Below, in pieces: positions 5,804 to 7,113 of a stretch of DNA of 7,113 nt. Location of the stretch: assembly GCA_905233795.1 (NCBI GenBank), contig CAJOFP010000076.1, positions 1-7,113 on the forward strand, written 5' to 3'. A program made the translations under genes and the position numbers. Source of the stretch: an uncultured Oscillibacter sp. (GTDB taxonomy: Bacteria > Bacillota > Clostridia > Oscillospirales > Oscillospiraceae). Under the pieces are notes generated by a model. That model did no database searches. It saw nothing but the letters and a program-made list of their open reading frames with translations, and had not been told where the DNA came from. Each line of letters starts with the position of its first letter. The stretch's first letter is position 1.

Positions 5804-6845
5804 AACGCAATAATAAAATATCCTGCGGGCCGATGGACACCGTCAGACGCCGTTTGTCCGGCAACGCTACCCATTCGCTTTTCTCCAGTTCCATACGCAA
5901 TAACGGCGCGTCCCGCGCCGCGCCGCTCGGACGCAATAAAACAATCATGGACGATACGTCCTCAATCGCTTTTTCCACCGTCACGGCGAACGCGTTGATT
6001 CGATCCGGTTCCGAGATTCTAACCTGATGAGCGCGGATACCAATCCGCCATAAAAACGGCGGCAACGGATACGCGCAACGTAACGTCACGCCCCATTGCG
6101 CGATATAAATCGCGTTGCCCCGCGCCGCCGCGTTGACAAAATTCTTACATCCCGACAGCCGCGCCGCGCTTTCCGTCCCCGGATGCGCCAAAAGCGCGTC
6201 CGCCGTGACAATATCCTGAGACACCCCGCGATCTAAAACAGATACAAAACGGCAGTTTCGATAAACTTCCCCTCTGTCATGGGACGCCCAAATCACCGGA
6301 CCGTCAAACGTGGATAACATGTCAGACAAAACCTGTTCCAGACGGAATTTTAAATAACTGTCCGGCGCCGCCAACGGTTCGTCCAATAAAATCGCTTCCG
6401 GTTCAGAAGCCATCATACGCGCCAACGCGGTTTTTAATCTCTCTTCCAGTGAAATCTCATCCGGGTATTGCTCCGCGAGATTTTCCAAATGAAACATATG
6501 CAAATATTCTTCCGTGACCTGCGTCCGCGTCTCCTGACGCCGCGCCGCGTTCGCTATATTCCGCCGTATCGTCATATGCGGAAACAGCGCGTAATGACGG
6601 AATAAAAAGCCGACGCGCCGTCTTTTCGGCGGTATATTAATATGCCGGGAACTGTCGAATAAAGGCTCGCCGCCTAATATAATACGCCCCTCGTCCGGCG
6701 TCATAATGCCCGCGATACACCGTAAAGCGGCGGATTTCCCGCTTCCCGACGCGCCCAATAACGCCAACGGCGTCTCGCCCGCGTCCAGCCGGATTTCCAG
6801 TCGCTGATTCCCGATCCGCTTTTTAAAATCCGCTTTCAATTCCAT
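5802..6845 (-). CDS. ModC-like ABC transporter ATP-binding protein with degenerate motifs
   Basis: The 347-residue protein has the layout of molybdate/tungstate-type import ATPases: a nucleotide-binding domain (1-230) and a C-terminal regulatory TOBE/MOP-like domain (about 230-347) with IGIRAHQVRIS (268-278). ModC-like context is clear in INIPPKRRRVGFLFRHYALFPHM (split here: IPPKRRRVGF 71-80, YALFPHMT 85-92). Walker A is GASGSGKS (31-38), Walker B ILLDEP (152-157), and the H-loop SHD has His189. Departures are marked: the Q-loop glutamine is Arg83, LSGGQ is ISLEE (131-135), and the D-loop reads AAPD (159-162). An in-frame TGA lies three codons before the ATG, so the start cannot move upstream; GGGAG sits 11 bases away. 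No permease or binding protein is seen in the window. The substrate (molybdate, tungstate, sulfate, other) is unproven, and ATPase activity is doubtful or divergent. Confidence 0.88.
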   Translation of the reverse strand: MELKADFKKRIGNQRLEIRLDAGETPLALLGASGSGKSAALRCIAGIMTPDEGRIILGGEPLFDSSRHINIPPKRRRVGFLFRHYALFPHMTIRRNIANAARRQETRTQVTEEYLHMFHLENLAEQYPDEISLEERLKTALARMMASEPEAILLDEPLAAPDSYLKFRLEQVLSDMLSTFDGPVIWASHDRGEVYRNCRFVSVLDRGVSQDIVTADALLAHPGTESAARLSGCKNFVNAAARGNAIYIAQWGVTLRCAYPLPPFLWRIGIRAHQVRISEPDRINAFAVTVEKAIEDVSSMIVLLRPSGAARDAPLLRMELEKSEWVALPDKRRLTVSIGPQDILLLR

Positions 6846-6907
6846 AAAAATTCATTCTCCCGCCGTATACGCGCCGAAATTTTATATTTTTATATTTATT
6901 TTTATTT

Positions 6908-7113
6908 TTACCAGCCGTTTTCATCGTAATCCCCGTAATCTCCGTAATCCCCATAATCGCCATAAATATTTCCGTCGTTTTGATTTTTTCCGTCTCTTTC
7001 GTCATTATATCTATCATACGGGGACGCGTAGCCCGACGAATCAAAACGCCCTTGAGTATTATTTTTATTATCTCGAATATCTCGATTATCCCTATTATCC
7101 CTATTATTTTTAT
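6908..7113 (-). CDS. C-terminal tail of a gene running off the right edge (repeat-rich)
   Basis: An open frame enters from the right edge and ends at TAA (6910-6908), giving 67 visible residues; the start lies outside the window. The tail is very hydrophilic. It opens with NNRD-NRD-NRD-IRD-NKNN (7108-7058), continues through GRFDSSGYASPYDRYNDE, and ends with four GDY units (6964-6926) before DENGW. The YGD codons vary synonymously (GGC, GGG, GGA; TAT, TAC), which favours a translated frame over simple DNA slippage. The competing frame on the same strand is a poor Ile/Lys/Thr string starting at TTG. The gene stops 62 bases before the ABC ATPase ATG on the same strand, so the two may be co-transcribed. 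Family unknown: it could be the disordered tail of a membrane or surface protein. No function can be given. Confidence 0.7.
   Translation of the reverse strand, partial: KNNRDNRDNRDIRDNKNNTQGRFDSSGYASPYDRYNDERDGKNQNDGNIYGDYGDYGDYGDYDENGW
6926..6964 (-). repeat. 9-bp period repeat encoding (GDY)4
   Basis: Four imperfect 9-bp units of the form TAy-GGn-GAT run in the tail gene frame and encode YGDYGDYGDYGDY. Third positions differ between units. Confidence 0.75.
7058..7108 (-). repeat. 9-bp period repeat encoding NRD units
   Basis: Units AATAGGGAT, AATAGGGAT, AATCGAGAT, ATTCGAGAT and AATAAAAAT follow each other on the - strand, encoding NRD-NRD-NRD-IRD-NKN in the tail gene. The array touches the window edge and may extend further. 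Confidence 0.72.

Noticed and set aside
5802..6845. Calling the ABC gene a pseudogene
   Set aside because: The frame is intact over both domains with normal length and Walker A, Walker B and H-loop kept; degenerate motifs alone do not show loss of function.
6926..6964. Short regularly spaced repeats that could suggest a CRISPR-like or iteron array
   Set aside because: The period is only 9 bp with no spacers, and it is in frame with a coding tail, so it is a protein repeat.
6823..7044. A 73-codon open frame on the - strand starting at TTG, rich in Ile, Met, Thr and Lys
   Set aside because: It lies in another frame over the tail gene, has a poor start and a repetitive low-quality composition, and runs into the 5' end of the ABC gene. 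The alternative frame ending at 6908 shows codon variation expected of a real protein.

Overview
The window looks like chromosome from an anaerobic member of the Bacillota, probably Clostridia. This is an inference from the gene families (DapA, DegV, a ModC-type ATPase, a DUF2298 'YYY' membrane protein), the purine-rich GGAGG-type ribosome binding sites, the sigma-A-like promoters and the hairpin terminators. The base composition is strongly two-sided. Coding stretches are fairly GC-rich (35 of 60 bases are G or C at 241-300), while spacers are almost pure A+T (4 of 60 at 4681-4740).

Layout from left to right: (1) dapA on +, complete, with a strong RBS and a downstream hairpin. (2) A large DUF2298/YYY multi-pass membrane protein on +, with its own TTGACA promoter. 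(3) A long, nearly perfect hairpin with T-rich flanks on both strands, serving as a bidirectional terminator between the membrane protein and the convergent gene. (4) A DegV-family lipid-binding protein on -. (5) A 418-bp divergent intergenic region, very AT-rich, holding short direct repeats, a 10-bp perfect inverted repeat, a near-consensus TTTACA-17-TATAAT promoter and a structured leader of about 140 nt. (6) A 210-residue soluble helical protein of unknown function on +, closed by a clear terminator. (7) On -, a ModC-like ABC ATPase with a degenerate Q-loop and signature motif. (8) Upstream of it and also on -, the C-terminal tail of a gene that runs off the right edge; its tail is built from three-residue repeats (NRD and YGD) encoded by 9-bp DNA periods.

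Most genes appear to be separate transcription units. dapA supplies lysine/diaminopimelate precursors. The YYY protein is probably a membrane glycosyltransferase-like enzyme. DegV binds fatty acids. The ABC ATPase and the tail gene may form one operon. There is no phage, transposon, CRISPR array or RNA gene in the window. The least explained parts are the 210-residue protein with its elaborate upstream region, the motif-degenerate ATPase, and the repeat-tailed partial gene.
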